Part shown: in pieces, positions 63,930-64,000 of the stretch
How positions within the stretch are numbered: the stretch's first letter is position 1
Layout: every line of letters starts with the position of its first letter
Source: Rhizobium sp. NLR16a
Lineage (GTDB): Bacteria; Pseudomonadota; Alphaproteobacteria; Rhizobiales; Rhizobiaceae
NCBI RefSeq assembly: GCF_017948245.1
Contig: NZ_CP072865.1
Coordinates: forward strand, 1,823,501 to 1,887,500
Direction: 5' to 3'
Length of the DNA stretch: 64,000 nucleotides
Position numbers and translations under genes: made by a program
The notes under the pieces: model-generated
Database searches by the model: none
What the model saw: the letters and a program-made list of their open reading frames with translations, nothing else
What the model was told of the DNA's origin: nothing

Positions 63930-64000
63930 TTGGGTTCCTGCATGCGGTGAGATGGCTTCCTTCGACCGTGCGGAACGGGCGGCCAGCCATGTCACCGGTG

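Overview
The window looks like a chromosomal or megaplasmid segment of a Rhizobium-type alphaproteobacterium. Reasons: high GC with strong third-position GC, many solute-binding-protein ABC uptake operons each paired with its own regulator, DUF982 small proteins, a KGG-like stress peptide behind a GGAAC-type promoter, and palindromic intergenic elements ending in ACGGGGAGAGGG. Species cannot be fixed from sequence alone.

Layout. 1-5.2 kb: the N-terminal part of a GntR regulator, a split MacAB-like efflux set (adaptor, ATPase, permease), a GFA-fold zinc protein, a small basic protein and a stress-type small protein. 5.2-5.6 kb: an AT-rich orphan membrane gene. 5.7-14.5 kb: a sugar ABC operon led by an 839-residue enzyme of unknown activity, with a divergent LacI regulator and an FMN reductase. 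14.5-22.5 kb: a peptide/oligosaccharide-type (family 5) ABC operon facing a FadR-type regulator, a mannonate dehydratase-like gene and kdgD, which points to uptake and breakdown of sugar acids. 22.6-30.0 kb: a second sugar ABC operon facing a ROK regulator, a Gfo/Idh dehydrogenase and a ThuA-like protein. 30.1-39.3 kb: a DUF2938 membrane protein, then a catabolic cluster: creatininase-family hydrolase, LysR regulator, NMT1/SsuA-type ABC transporter, cytosine-deaminase-family hydrolase, FAD oxidase, flavodoxin-fold reductase and a Rid-family protein. The creatininase promoter and the transporter promoter carry the same inverted repeat (AAAAGGCATC-N16-GATGCTTTTC), so they are probably one regulon for an unidentified nitrogenous ring compound.

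39.3-55.9 kb: mixed housekeeping and accessory genes: small hypotheticals, two DUF982 proteins, two class III nucleotide cyclases (one fused to a DUF4242-like domain), an ornithine-carbamoyltransferase-like protein with an altered phosphate loop, an MsbA-type exporter, a cupin facing a winged-helix/TPR regulator, a flavin monooxygenase with a LysR regulator, DUF3237, a nucleoside deaminase and an L,D-transpeptidase.

56-64 kb: an eroded, mobile region: a frameshifted helix-turn-helix gene, orphan genes of lower GC, a 5'-truncated ligD remnant, then the 3' half of a tRNA-Lys(UUU) gene next to a tyrosine integrase. This looks like one end of an element integrated in tRNA-Lys that runs past the right edge of the window; its visible cargo is mostly unknown proteins plus an HNH nuclease. 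No rRNA, intact tRNA, insertion sequence or CRISPR array was seen. All alignments and motif matches were made by eye.
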